64,000 nt of DNA from Tahibacter amnicola (GCF_025398735.1 NZ_CP104694.1:5235465-5299464), one strand, 5' to 3'; shown: positions 9,686 through 19,194, counted from the first letter of the stretch. Numbers and translations: made by a program. Notes: generated by a model from the letters alone, not told the origin.

Positions 9686-11512
9686 GTGCGGGATAAGGGC
9701 TGGTCGCGGGTAGCGCCGATCGTGCTGCTGCTGTGGCTGCTCTCGCTCGCCTTCACGACCACCGCGTCGCCGACACTGGACCTGGCCGCCGGCCAGACCC
9801 GCGCGCGGCTGGCCCCTGTCACCACCTACATAGCCGATCCCGACGGCAAGGCCACCGCCGCGGAGATGTTCACGCGCGCCGGCCGCGGCGAATTCGCTCC
9901 CTTGCCTGGTGGTAATGCCACGTTCGGGTTCGTCGAGGGCGCCTACTGGTTTCACGCCCGGCTGGCCAATCTCAATCACGCCGAATCGCGCTGGCTGCTG
10001 GTGCTCGAATACGCGCTGCTGGACGAGGTCGACCTCTACGTCCGCCACGCCGACGGCCGCGTCGACCATTTCAACTCCGGCGACCTGGTGCCTTTCTCCA
10101 AGCGGTCGGTCAGCTACCGCCATCCGAATTTCTGGCTGGATATCGAATCCGGTCGTCCGCTGGACCTTCTGGTCCGCACCTCCAGCAAGAGCTCCATGCA
10201 GGTGCCGCTCACGCTCTACACGCCAGGCGCATTCCTGGAACAGGCGCGCGATGCGCAGCTGGGAATGGGCATCTACTACGGCATCCTGCTGGCGCTACTT
10301 TTCTACAATCTGACATTGTCGCTGAGCCTGCGCGACCGCTCGCATTTTTTCTACAGCGCACACGTCTTCGGCTTCGGCCTGGTGCAGTTCTGCCTCAACG
10401 GGTTCGCCTTCGAATACCTGTGGCCGGACTGGCCCTGGCTGGCCAACGCGGCCGTACCGATGTCGATGTCGCTGGCGATGCTCGCCATGCAACTGTTCTC
10501 GCGCGATTTCCTCGAATTACCGCGGCGCTTCCGGCTCGGCAACGCGCTGCTGCTGATCCTGGCGTCGTTCCATGCCTTGCTGACGGTCGCGTCCACGGTG
10601 CTCGACTATCGCATCGCCGTGATGATCGGGACGGCCATGGTCTTTCCCGGCGTCGCCGCCATCATTTTCTGCGCCATCGTCGTCGCGCGGCGGAAATTCC
10701 CGCCGGCGGCGCTGTTCTTGCTGGCCTGGGCCATGCTCCTGGGCGGCACGATCGTCTATGCAATGGTTTCCTTCGGCGTGCTGCCAAAGACATTCGCGAC
10801 CGAATACGGCATGCAGATCGGCTCGGCGGCCGAGATGATCTTCCTGTCCTTCGCCCTGGCCTACCGCTGGGCGTCACTGCGGGCGGAGAACGAACGCATC
10901 GCGCGCGAGGCCAACGAGCGCCTTGAACAGCGCGTCGAGGAGCGCACCCGCGAGCTGAGCGAAGCACTGCAGCAGCTGGGCGAGGCACACGCCCGCCTGC
11001 GCGAGAACAGCGCCCGGGACGGGCTCACCGGCGTGTTCAATCGGCGCCATTTCGACCAGACTTTCGCGCCGCTGCTCCGGCAGTGCCTGGCGGACGGGCG
11101 TCCCTTCTCCGTGCTGGCGGCCGACCTGGACCACTTCAAACGCATCAATGACGAGTACGGCCATCTCGTCGGCGACGACTGCCTGCGCGCCGTGGCGTCG
11201 ACCCTCCAGCAGAACACGCCCGACGGTGCACTGGTGGCGCGCTTCGGCGGCGAGGAATTCATCGTGCTGATGGCCGGCGCCGACGAACCGGCCGCGCGCG
11301 AAGCCGCCGAGGTGATCCGTCAGCGGGTCGCCGCACAGCTCCTGCCGGTGGAGAACACTGCGCTGCGCCTGACCATCAGCATTGGTACGGCCACCGCAGC
11401 CGCCGGTGCATCCATCGACGCAGCCACGCTGCTCCGCCGTGCCGACGAGGCGCTGTACGAAGCCAAGCGGAGTGGGCGCAACCGTATCGTCCAGGGATCG
11501 GTGGCGGCCTGA
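9686..11512 (+). CDS. 7TMR-DISM membrane diguanylate cyclase
   Basis: Inner-membrane c-di-GMP synthase with a periplasmic sensor. About 608 residues from the GTG at 9686, which has GGGGAAG six bases upstream; a longer reading from a TTG at 9632 is possible but less likely. Order: signal sequence (VAPIVLLLWLLSLAFTTTAS), periplasmic 7TMR-DISMED2-type beta domain (about 30-180, with GAYWFHARL), seven hydrophobic segments (about 185-385), a coiled coil (EQRVEERTRELSEALQQLG) and a GGDEF domain with FGGEEF. There is no RxxD five residues before it, so product inhibition through an I-site is not expected. The DISMED2 domain suggests a carbohydrate-like ligand. It is divergent from the his operon. 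Confidence 0.88.
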   Translation: MRDKGWSRVAPIVLLLWLLSLAFTTTASPTLDLAAGQTRARLAPVTTYIADPDGKATAAEMFTRAGRGEFAPLPGGNATFGFVEGAYWFHARLANLNHAESRWLLVLEYALLDEVDLYVRHADGRVDHFNSGDLVPFSKRSVSYRHPNFWLDIESGRPLDLLVRTSSKSSMQVPLTLYTPGAFLEQARDAQLGMGIYYGILLALLFYNLTLSLSLRDRSHFFYSAHVFGFGLVQFCLNGFAFEYLWPDWPWLANAAVPMSMSLAMLAMQLFSRDFLELPRRFRLGNALLLILASFHALLTVASTVLDYRIAVMIGTAMVFPGVAAIIFCAIVVARRKFPPAALFLLAWAMLLGGTIVYAMVSFGVLPKTFATEYGMQIGSAAEMIFLSFALAYRWASLRAENERIAREANERLEQRVEERTRELSEALQQLGEAHARLRENSARDGLTGVFNRRHFDQTFAPLLRQCLADGRPFSVLAADLDHFKRINDEYGHLVGDDCLRAVASTLQQNTPDGALVARFGGEEFIVLMAGADEPAAREAAEVIRQRVAAQLLPVENTALRLTISIGTATAAAGASIDAATLLRRADEALYEAKRSGRNRIVQGSVAA

Positions 11513-11528
11513 TCAGCGACTGAAAACT

Positions 11529-11544
11529 TGTGATGCCTGTCACA
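11529..11544. promoter_or_regulatory. CRP/Clp-type binding site
   Basis: TGTGATGCCTGTCACA matches the CRP half-sites TGTGA-N6-TCACA perfectly. It lies 87 bp before the start of the secreted carboxypeptidase gene. In xanthomonads the CRP-like protein Clp controls extracellular enzymes, so regulation of this gene is a reasonable inference. Confidence 0.65.
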
Positions 11545-11630
11545 CATTATTGCGACGCAGCATGACGCCTGCCCTCCCGGTTGCGCCCTACCATCGCTGA
11601 TCTTTGGGGTATCCACGGGGAGAGGTGGGA

Positions 11631-14030
11631 ATGCGCATGCTTTCGCTAGCAGTGGCAACCGTGCTGGCCGGTCTGGCCGCGGTGCCTTCGGTCCGCGCCG
11701 AGGAACCGGCGCGCCGGGAGATCGTGATCGTGCGCTACGGCGACGCCGCGAAGATCCCGCAGCTGGCCGAGCGCTTCTCGCATATGCGGGTGGACCGCAA
11801 GAAGGGCGTGATCGTCGTCGATGCCAGCGCTGACGACATCGCCTGGATGCGCTCGCTCGATATGCGCGTCGACGTGGACAAGGTCGCCACCGAACAGCTC
11901 GACCGCATCCAGTCGGGCGTTTCGCTCAAGAGCATCCCCAATTTCAGCTGCTACCGCACTGTCGAGGAGACGCAGGCCAGCCTGGATGCGATGGTGACGA
12001 CGTTCCCGACGCTCGCCAGCAAGATCGACATCGGTGACTCGTGGGAAAAGGTCTCGCCCGCCGGCAATGCCGGTTATGACCTCAACGTGCTCAAGCTCAC
12101 CAACAGCGCCAATACCGCACCGAAGCCGAAGTTCTTCATCATGACGGCGATCCATGCGCGCGAGTACACGACGGCGGAACTGAACACGCGCTTTGCCGAG
12201 TGGCTGCTCAACGGCTACGGCAAGGACGCCGACGCAACCTGGCTGCTCGACAACAACGAGTTCCACCTGCTGCTTCATACCAATCCCGATGGCCGCAAGT
12301 ACGCCGAAGCCGGCCAGATGTGGCGCAAGAACACCAATACGGCCTATTGCGGTGCCACCAGCAGCTCGCGGGGTGCAGACCTCAATCGCAACTACCCGTT
12401 CCATTGGGGCGGCGCCGGTGCATCGACCGACCAGTGCTCGGAAACTTACCGCGGCCCGACGCCCGGTTCGGAACCCGAAACGCAGGCGGTCACGAACTAC
12501 ATCCAGACCATTTTCCCGGACAACCGGCCGGACGACACCACCACCGCCGCACCGGATACGACGCAGGGCCTGTTTTTCGACATCCACAGTTTCTCGCAGC
12601 TGGTGCTGTGGCCCTGGGGCGATGTGACCGCCGTGGCGCCGAATGGACCGGCGATGGAGATCCTCGGCCGTCGCCTCGCCTACTTCAACAACTACGATCC
12701 ACAGCAGTCGGTCGGTCTCTACCCGACCACCGGCGCCACCGACGACCATGCCTACGGCACGCTGGGCGTCCCCGCCTACACGATCGAGCTGGGCACCGCG
12801 TTCTTCGAGAACTGCAATTCGTTCGATAACACGACGCTGCCGATCAACCTCAAGGCCCTGCAGTACGCCGCCCGCACGCTGCAGGCGCCGTACAAGCTGC
12901 CCTACGGTCCGGATGTCACCCAGCTGACGGCCACGCCGGATCTCGCCGTGGCCGGCGACGTGGTGCAGATCCGCGCCACGCTCGACGACGCAGCCTTCAA
13001 TCGCACACCGCAGCCGCAGGCCGGGGCGCCGCCGGTACCGACCACGCAGAATGTCACGGGCGGCACTGTATACGTTGACATACTCCCCTGGGCCAACGGC
13101 GCCACCGGCCAGGCCATGAGCGCGGTCGACGGCGGTTTCAATTCGGGTACCGAGCAAGCCTCGCTGGCGCTGTCAACGGCCGGCATGGCCAGCGGCAAGC
13201 ATCTGGTCTACGTGCAGGGTACGGATACCGCCGGCTCCAAGGGGCCGCCGCGCGCCGCCTTTGTGGAAGTGGTGCAGGCCAATGAGATTGCAACCTTGCA
13301 CGGCAGCGTGCGTAACGCGCAGAACCAGCAGCCGCTCGCCGCCACGCTCGAAATCGGCACGACGACGTTCAATGCCGACGCCAATGGCGCCTATTCCCGC
13401 CGCCTGCGTGCCGGCATGGTCGACATCGCCGTCAGCGCGCCGGGCTTCATGACCGAGCGCGTCAGCGATGTAAACCTGGCCGGTGGCGCGGATGTCACGC
13501 GCGATTTCCAGCTCAGCCCGGCCTGCGTGGTGTTCCAGGACAACGCCGAAGGCACGAATCCGGGATGGACGGCGCAGTCGCCCTGGGGTGTGGCCAACAA
13601 TGTATCGGGCAACGCGACCAAGGTCTGGACCGACAGTCCGGCCGGCAACTACGCCGACGACCTCAACATCAGCCTTACCTCGCCGGTGATCAATCTCACC
13701 AACTACGAGGACGTGACACTGCGCTTCGACCAGAAGTGCTCGACCGAATCGGGCTGGGATTTCGGCAACGTCGAATACGCGCTGGACGGGAATTCCGCAA
13801 ATCCGACCTGGAACCTGCTGCAGCAGTGCTCGGGCAATACCAGTTGGCAGAACGTCGCCATCAGCCTTCCGCAGGCCACCAACCAGGCCGCTCTACGCCT
13901 GCGCTTCCGCCTGACCACCGACGGCAACACCACGCAGGAAGGCTGGTCGATCGACAACGTGCGCGTGGAGGCCGGCGGCATCGCCTGCCGCGGCAATCCG
14001 GACGTGTTGTTCCGCAACGGCTTCGAGTAA
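11631..14030 (+). CDS. secreted M14-family zinc carboxypeptidase with C-terminal accessory domains
   Basis: Extracellular or periplasmic metallocarboxypeptidase. 799 residues. The ATG at 11631 follows GGGGAGAGGTGGG and opens a signal peptide (MRMLSLAVATVLAGLAAVPSV, cleavage near RAEE). The catalytic domain (about 95-430) has HAREYT with zinc ligands His175 and Glu178, RGADLNRNYPFHW, the third zinc ligand His319 in DIHSFSQL, and the general base Glu386 in YTIELG. Next come an Ig-like stretch, a carboxypeptidase-regulatory-like domain (about 545-625, starting ATLHGSVRNAQ) and a beta-jelly-roll or MAM-like domain (about 635-785). The protein ends DVLFRNGFE, a tail I associate with exported xanthomonad proteins. 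It has its own CRP-type site upstream and a shared terminator downstream. Confidence 0.92.
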   Translation: MRMLSLAVATVLAGLAAVPSVRAEEPARREIVIVRYGDAAKIPQLAERFSHMRVDRKKGVIVVDASADDIAWMRSLDMRVDVDKVATEQLDRIQSGVSLKSIPNFSCYRTVEETQASLDAMVTTFPTLASKIDIGDSWEKVSPAGNAGYDLNVLKLTNSANTAPKPKFFIMTAIHAREYTTAELNTRFAEWLLNGYGKDADATWLLDNNEFHLLLHTNPDGRKYAEAGQMWRKNTNTAYCGATSSSRGADLNRNYPFHWGGAGASTDQCSETYRGPTPGSEPETQAVTNYIQTIFPDNRPDDTTTAAPDTTQGLFFDIHSFSQLVLWPWGDVTAVAPNGPAMEILGRRLAYFNNYDPQQSVGLYPTTGATDDHAYGTLGVPAYTIELGTAFFENCNSFDNTTLPINLKALQYAARTLQAPYKLPYGPDVTQLTATPDLAVAGDVVQIRATLDDAAFNRTPQPQAGAPPVPTTQNVTGGTVYVDILPWANGATGQAMSAVDGGFNSGTEQASLALSTAGMASGKHLVYVQGTDTAGSKGPPRAAFVEVVQANEIATLHGSVRNAQNQQPLAATLEIGTTTFNADANGAYSRRLRAGMVDIAVSAPGFMTERVSDVNLAGGADVTRDFQLSPACVVFQDNAEGTNPGWTAQSPWGVANNVSGNATKVWTDSPAGNYADDLNISLTSPVINLTNYEDVTLRFDQKCSTESGWDFGNVEYALDGNSANPTWNLLQQCSGNTSWQNVAISLPQATNQAALRLRFRLTTDGNTTQEGWSIDNVRVEAGGIACRGNPDVLFRNGFE

Positions 14031-14053
14031 CCGCCTCGCGCCCGGTACACAGG

Positions 14054-14081
14054 AAAAAGGCCGCCCCGGGGCGGCCTTTTT
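14054..14081. terminator. bidirectional rho-independent terminator
   Basis: AAAAAGGCCGCCCC pairs perfectly with GGGGCGGCCTTTTT. It lies between the convergent M14 peptidase and ammonia-lyase genes and works on both strands. Confidence 0.9.
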
Positions 14082-14102
14082 CATTCGGATACCGGCGACA
14101 GT

Positions 14103-15992
14103 TCAGAGCAGCGCGCCGCTCATCACCAGGTCGCACATCCGCTGCACTTCGCCATCCATCGCGCGGTCGCGCTGCATGAAGGCCACGACGGCGCGGATCT
14201 TGTCGAAGGCCACGCGCACGGCGTCGCCGGCCAGGAAGGGCGGCGCATCGGCGAGCGCACGCATCAGTGCGATGACTTCGTCGCGGAACTGGGCAAACTC
14301 TGGCGAATCGGCGCTTGGCGCGCCCTGCACCTTTGCGGCCATCGCCTGCCAATCACCGCGCACGGCCAGCGTGCGTGCCGCATTGAGCATGTCCTGGCGG
14401 TATTCCAGTGCCTGTGCCGCGGTGTAGAGCTCCATGGCGAGCACGTGCGAGAGGTCGTCCACCATCTCCAGCACATGGCGCGCCTCGTTGGCGCCCATCG
14501 ACACGTGGTCTTCGGCATTTGCGCTGGTGGGGATCGAATACACCGAAGCCGGGTGCGCACGTGTGGCCAGGTCGTTGACCAGGGCCGCGGCCGTGTACTG
14601 GACGATCATGAAGCCCGAGTCGGTGGCGTCTTCATTGCCGATCAGGAAGGCCGGCAGGCCATCGTTGTTGGCCGGATCGACCAGCTTGTTGAGGCGTCGC
14701 TCGGAGATCGACGCCAGCACCGGAATGGCCGCCTTGAGGTAGCTCATGGCCAGCGCCAGCGGCATGCCGTGGAAATGGCCTGCGGAGACGACCTGGTCCT
14801 CGATGACCTGCGCATTTTCCATATCCGGAAAAATCAGCGGATTATCCGTCACCGCGTTCAGTTCGATATCGATCACGCGGCAGGCCTGCTCCCAGGCATC
14901 GCGCACGGCGCCGTGCACCTGCGGCGTACAGCGCAGGCAGTAGGCATCCTGCGGCTGGTGCTTCTTGCCGCCCTTGAACGGCAGGAAGCGGGCGTAGAAC
15001 TGCTCCTTGCCGTGGCGCTGCGACGGCGGGACGTAGTCCCAGCTGAGGTCGAAACGGTGCGACTGGTCTGCCGGATCCTTCCAGGAACTGGCGAGCCAGG
15101 TGCGAAAACGCGGAACGAGGTGGTACGGAATGTCGGCGAGCGTGGAGCCTGACAGCAAGCCGCGCAGATTGGCGGCCGTCTGAACCTGCCCCGGATGCGG
15201 ACGCAGACCATGCACTTCGGGCTTGAGCGCGCCCGTGCGGCCCGCGAACGCATCGAGCGTCATCGCGGCAGCCAGGTCCGCCGTGGCCAGCAACTGCTCC
15301 ATCTTGTGCAGCGACAGCGTGGCGGTCGCCAGCATCTGCGTCGTGCCGTTGTTGAGGGCCAGGCCCTCCTTGTACGACAGGCGCAGCGGCGACAAACCGG
15401 CGCGACGCAGCGCTTCGGCACCGGGCAGGCGTTCGCCGCGATGGAACGCCTCACCACCACCCAGCAGGACGATCGCCAGATGCGACAACGGCGCCAGGTC
15501 GCCGCTGGCGCCGACCGACCCCTTCTCCGGAATCACCGGGATCACGTCGTTGTTCAGCAGCGCGGCCAGCGCTTCAAGCGTTGAAGCGCGAATGCCTGAA
15601 TGCCCGCGCATCAGCGTATTCACGCGAATCGCCAGCATGGCACGCACGACTTGCGTCGAGAACGGCTTGCCCACGCAGACCGCGTGCGTGACGACGAGGT
15701 TGTACTGCAGTTCCTCCATCAGCGTGCCGTCGCGCTGCTCCGGATTTCCACCGGGCAGTTCGTCGCGCGCACGGTGTGCGCCGAGCAGCTTGTCGGCGTT
15801 GCTGCCAAAGCCCGTCGTCACGCCGTAGATCGGTTCGCCGCAGCGCACTTTCTCGGAAAGGAAGTCGGCCGTTCGCTGTACCCGCGCAAGCCCGGCGGGA
15901 TCCAGCGCAATCGTTGCCCCGTTGCAGGCGATCGCAGCAACGTGAGCGCGCGTCAGGGATGAACCGTCAAGGGTAATGGTGTGCTGTGTCAT
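14103..15992 (-). CDS. HutH-like aromatic amino acid / histidine ammonia-lyase, enlarged form
   Basis: MIO-dependent lyase that probably removes ammonia from histidine or a related amino acid. 629 residues against about 510 for ordinary HutH. The autocatalytic MIO triad is Ala162-Ser163-Gly164 in GSVGASGDLAPLSH; Tyr56 (IYGVTTGFG), His103 (VVTHAVCVG), Asn214/215 (ALNNGTT) and Arg354 (YCLRCTPQV) match HutH active-site positions. His103 favours histidine or tyrosine over phenylalanine. Two oddities: about 55 extra residues (about 285-345, rich in Trp, Arg and Lys) before the QDAYCLRC motif, plus a longer C-terminus; and the usual catalytic Glu of the SENK motif is replaced by Asp474 (LVNDLA). 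No hutU, hutI or hutG is nearby, so membership in a histidine-degradation pathway is not shown. ATG at 15992 matches the family N-terminus. Confidence 0.82.
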   Translation of the reverse strand: MTQHTITLDGSSLTRAHVAAIACNGATIALDPAGLARVQRTADFLSEKVRCGEPIYGVTTGFGSNADKLLGAHRARDELPGGNPEQRDGTLMEELQYNLVVTHAVCVGKPFSTQVVRAMLAIRVNTLMRGHSGIRASTLEALAALLNNDVIPVIPEKGSVGASGDLAPLSHLAIVLLGGGEAFHRGERLPGAEALRRAGLSPLRLSYKEGLALNNGTTQMLATATLSLHKMEQLLATADLAAAMTLDAFAGRTGALKPEVHGLRPHPGQVQTAANLRGLLSGSTLADIPYHLVPRFRTWLASSWKDPADQSHRFDLSWDYVPPSQRHGKEQFYARFLPFKGGKKHQPQDAYCLRCTPQVHGAVRDAWEQACRVIDIELNAVTDNPLIFPDMENAQVIEDQVVSAGHFHGMPLALAMSYLKAAIPVLASISERRLNKLVDPANNDGLPAFLIGNEDATDSGFMIVQYTAAALVNDLATRAHPASVYSIPTSANAEDHVSMGANEARHVLEMVDDLSHVLAMELYTAAQALEYRQDMLNAARTLAVRGDWQAMAAKVQGAPSADSPEFAQFRDEVIALMRALADAPPFLAGDAVRVAFDKIRAVVAFMQRDRAMDGEVQRMCDLVMSGALL

Positions 15993-16117
15993 ATCGATAC
16001 CTCCGCGATGGCCGGGAGCGATCGCTAGTTCGTCAATCCCGCAGGGCGGGACCATTCTGGTTCTTGGCGCCGGAGAATCAGGAACGGCCCCCGCGGGATG
16101 CGAGGTACCGTGGATGG

Positions 16118-17494
16118 TCAGGTACGCATGGCGGCGGCCTGTTCCAGTTCCACGCGCAGCGTCTTGACCAGGTCCGCGCGCGTCACTTCGAACTGTTCCT
16201 GGCGTGCCAGGTCCTTGATCACCACCACGTCGCGCGCGATCTCGTTGCTGCCCACGAGTACCGCGAACCGGATGCCCGCACGATCGGCGTATTTGAACTG
16301 TTTAGCCAACTTGCCCGGCTCGAGTACCACTTCGGTCGCAATACCGGCCTGGCGCAGTTCCGTGGCGATGGCTACATACCGCGGCAATTCCGCTTCATCC
16401 ATCTGCGTGACCAGCACCTCCACGGTGCTGGCGCCGGTACCGATCAGGCCCGCCTCGCGCAGCTGCCAGAACAGGCGCGTGGCGCCGATGGAGATCCCCA
16501 CGCCCGGCAGATGCGACTTGGTGTAGTGGCCGGCCAGGTTCTCGTAGCGCCCGCCCGAGCAGATCGAGCCAATCTGCGGGTGCTCGACCAGGTGCGTCTC
16601 GTAGACGGTGCCGGTGTAGTAATCCAGGCCACGCGCAATGGAGAAATTCACGGCGTAGTAGCTTTCCGGCACGCCGAACGCACGGATGAGCTCCAGCACG
16701 TCGCGCAATTCGGCCACGCCCTGGTTGAAGGTTTCGCTGCCGTGCCCGAGGGCGGCGAGCTTCGCGAGCGCATCGTCATGGCCGGTGGAGCGCGTGCCGA
16801 CAAAGTCGAGGATACGGTCGGCAACCGATGCATCAAGGCCGAACCCTTCGCCGGTAAGCGTTTCGCGCACGTAGTCGGCGCCGCGCTTGTCCAGCTTGTC
16901 GACCTCGCGCAGCACCAGCGTCTGCTTCTCGCCGTCGACCACGCCCAGGTTCTCGAAGAAGCCGCGCATCAGCTTGCGGTTGTTGAGCTGGATGGTGAAG
17001 GGGCCGATCTTGAGGTCGCGGAAGACGTTGTAGATGACCGCCGGAAGCTCCGCGTCATAGCGGATCGAGAGGGAGTCCTTGCCGATGACGTCGATGTCGC
17101 ACTGGTAAAACTCGCGGAAACGACCGCGCTGGGCGCGCTCGCCGCGGTACACGCGCTGCATCTGGTAACGGCGGAACGGGAAATTCAACTGGTGTTCGTG
17201 TTCGGCGACGTAGCGCGCCAGCGGCACCGTCAGGTCAAAACGCAGCGCGATTTCCGGCGTGCCACCTTTTTCCATGCTGCCCGTCGACTGCACGAAATAG
17301 ACCTGGCGCTCGGTCTCGCCGCCTTCCTTGGTCAGCAGGATGTCGGTCAGTTCCATCACCGGCGTCTCCACCGGCAGGAAGCCGAACCGCTCGAAATTGC
17401 CACGGATCGTATCGAGCATGCCCTGGAAGGCGATCTGGTCCAGGGGCAGCAGTTCCAGTACGCCAGGCGGTGTACGGGCAGGGGTCAGCGCCAT
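16118..17494 (-). CDS. hisS: histidyl-tRNA synthetase
   Basis: Class II aminoacyl-tRNA synthetase that charges tRNA-His. 458 residues, the longer type that begins [19 protein letters not shown] rather than the ~424-residue enterobacterial type. Class II motif 2 is [15 protein letters not shown]; the histidine-specific signatures are [13 protein letters not shown] and the SGGRYENL loop; the anticodon-binding domain covers about 345-458. ATG at 17494 was chosen because the homologous fold starts there. It lies 125 bp downstream of the lyase gene's start, in the same direction. Confidence 0.95.
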   Translation of the reverse strand: MALTPARTPPGVLELLPLDQIAFQGMLDTIRGNFERFGFLPVETPVMELTDILLTKEGGETERQVYFVQSTGSMEKGGTPEIALRFDLTVPLARYVAEHEHQLNFPFRRYQMQRVYRGERAQRGRFREFYQCDIDVIGKDSLSIRYDAELPAVIYNVFRDLKIGPFTIQLNNRKLMRGFFENLGVVDGEKQTLVLREVDKLDKRGADYVRETLTGEGFGLDASVADRILDFVGTRSTGHDDALAKLAALGHGSETFNQGVAELRDVLELIRAFGVPESYYAVNFSIARGLDYYTGTVYETHLVEHPQIGSICSGGRYENLAGHYTKSHLPGVGISIGATRLFWQLREAGLIGTGASTVEVLVTQMDEAELPRYVAIATELRQAGIATEVVLEPGKLAKQFKYADRAGIRFAVLVGSNEIARDVVVIKDLARQEQFEVTRADLVKTLRVELEQAAAMRT

Positions 17495-17855
17495 GAATTC
17501 CTCTTCGTTTCGCTGGGTTTGCGCGGCCGGCCGCGCGAAGGTCGCATAGCCTAGCAGAAGGCGATGGGACGCCTCGGCCATGGAATAGCGCGTTGTTACA
17601 GCGCGACGCCTCGCATTCGGACGCAAATCACGCTAGAATCCGGTTTCTTCGTGCGGCCCAACCGGCCTTCCCTGCTGCGGTGCTCCCCGGAATCATTCCG
17701 AAGTGGCCTCAGCCCCTCCTCCAACCGGTTGCCCACGATGGGGCGGATCACGATCCGTCCGGCGAATCGTCGCCATCAATCGAATACCTGTAGCGCGGAT
17801 GTGTGGCCAGGATGGGCCGTCGGGAACGCTCTGGGTTCACACAGGAGCATTCCTC
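17495..17855. other. intergenic region between divergent hisS and the DEAD-box helicase gene
   Basis: 361 bp, no gene. A -10-like TAGAAT (17634-17639) on the plus strand with a poor -35 would give the helicase mRNA a leader of about 210 bases. A small perfect hairpin, GGCGA-ATCG-TCGCC (17761-17774), lies in that leader. AGGAG eight bases before the ATG is the ribosome-binding site. I found no convincing hisS promoter. Confidence 0.4.
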
Positions 17856-19181
17856 ATGTCTTTCGACACCCTCGGGCTGTCGCCCGCCCTTTTGCGCGCC
17901 CTCAATGAACAGGGCTATACAGCGCCGACGCCGGTCCAGGCCGAAGCGATCCCTCTCGTACTCTCCGGCCGCGATGTGATGGCCGGCGCCCAGACGGGTA
18001 CCGGCAAGACCGCCGCGTTCAGCCTGCCCCTGCTCGAACGGCTCTACCCACGTGGCGAACGCAAGGCCGAGACGCCGCGCCGCGTGCGCGCGCTCGTGCT
18101 CACGCCGACGCGCGAGCTGGCCCTGCAGGTGCATGACAGCATGCGCGCCTACGGCAAATACATCCGCTTCAGCAGTGCGGCCATCTTCGGCGGCGTGGGC
18201 ATGGGCGGCCAGGTCCAGGCGCTGCGCCGTGGCGCGGAAATCATCGTCGCCACCCCGGGCCGCCTGATCGATCATCTCGACCAGCGCACGCTGAGCCTTG
18301 CGAACATCGAAGTGCTGGTGCTCGACGAAGCTGACCGCATGCTCGACATGGGCTTCCTGCCGGCGCTGAAGAAGATCCTGGCCCAGCTGCCGAAGACGCG
18401 CCAGAACCTGTTCTTCTCGGCCACCTACGCCGACGAGGTCAAGAAGCTGGTGAACGAGCTTCTCACCGACCCGGTGCAGGTGCAGATCGCCCAGCAGAAC
18501 AGCGTGGCAGCGACCGTCACGCACCGCGTGTATCCGGTCGACATGGAGCGCAAGAAGGACCTCCTGATCCAGATCCTGGCCGAAGACAGCCGTCGCCAGA
18601 CCCTGGTTTTCGGCCGCACCAAGCACGGCTCCGACCGCCTCGCACGCCAGCTGTGCCAGGCCGGTTTCCGCGCCGATGCCATTCATGGCAACAAGAGCCA
18701 GGGCGCTCGCCAGCGCGCGCTGAAAGATTTCAAGGAAGGCCGCATCAACGTGCTGGTTGCCACGGATATCGCCGCGCGCGGCCTGGATATCGACCAGCTG
18801 CCGGTGGTCGTCAACTACGACCTGCCGATGGTCGCCGCTGACTACGTGCACCGCATCGGCCGCACCGGCCGCGCGGGCGCCGAGGGCCTGGCGGTTTCGC
18901 TGGTCTGTCGCGCCGAGCAGGGCCAGCTCCAGGACATCCTGCGCCTGCTCAAGCGCGAAATCGAAACAGTCACGGTGCCCGGCTTCGAGCCGGCCCAGCC
19001 GGTGCGTACTGAACTGGGCGCGCCGCGCGGCGCGGTCAGGCCCAACCACCAGCGTCGCCCGCACGCCGGCCAGCCCAAGGGCAATTCCAGCGGCAAGCAC
19101 CACCCGGGCAAGGACAAGCGTCGCAGCGGCGCCCCGGGCCAGCGTCGCGATGCACGCGGTCCGGCCGCACCGCGCCGCTGA
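17856..19181 (+). CDS. DEAD-box ATP-dependent RNA helicase, RhlE type
   Basis: Unwinds short RNA duplexes in ribosome assembly or mRNA decay. 441 residues. All helicase motifs are intact: Q motif (YTAPTPVQAEAIP), AQTGTGKT, PTRELALQ, GG, TPGRLID, DEAD in VLDEADRML, SAT, HGNKSQ (residues of motif IV-V), ATDIAARGLD and HRIGRTGR. The last ~70 residues are a basic His/Arg/Lys/Pro/Gly tail that probably binds RNA. Length and tail fit RhlE. RNase E lies 20 kb away, so a degradosome link is possible but not shown here. A strong terminator follows. Confidence 0.9.
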   Translation: MSFDTLGLSPALLRALNEQGYTAPTPVQAEAIPLVLSGRDVMAGAQTGTGKTAAFSLPLLERLYPRGERKAETPRRVRALVLTPTRELALQVHDSMRAYGKYIRFSSAAIFGGVGMGGQVQALRRGAEIIVATPGRLIDHLDQRTLSLANIEVLVLDEADRMLDMGFLPALKKILAQLPKTRQNLFFSATYADEVKKLVNELLTDPVQVQIAQQNSVAATVTHRVYPVDMERKKDLLIQILAEDSRRQTLVFGRTKHGSDRLARQLCQAGFRADAIHGNKSQGARQRALKDFKEGRINVLVATDIAARGLDIDQLPVVVNYDLPMVAADYVHRIGRTGRAGAEGLAVSLVCRAEQGQLQDILRLLKREIETVTVPGFEPAQPVRTELGAPRGAVRPNHQRRPHAGQPKGNSSGKHHPGKDKRRSGAPGQRRDARGPAAPRR

Positions 19182-19194
19182 TTCCTGCTGACAC

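Noticed and set aside
11646-13157. Open frame of about 500 codons antisense to the M14 peptidase
   Set aside because: Shadow of codon bias; the sense strand has a full set of M14 catalytic motifs.
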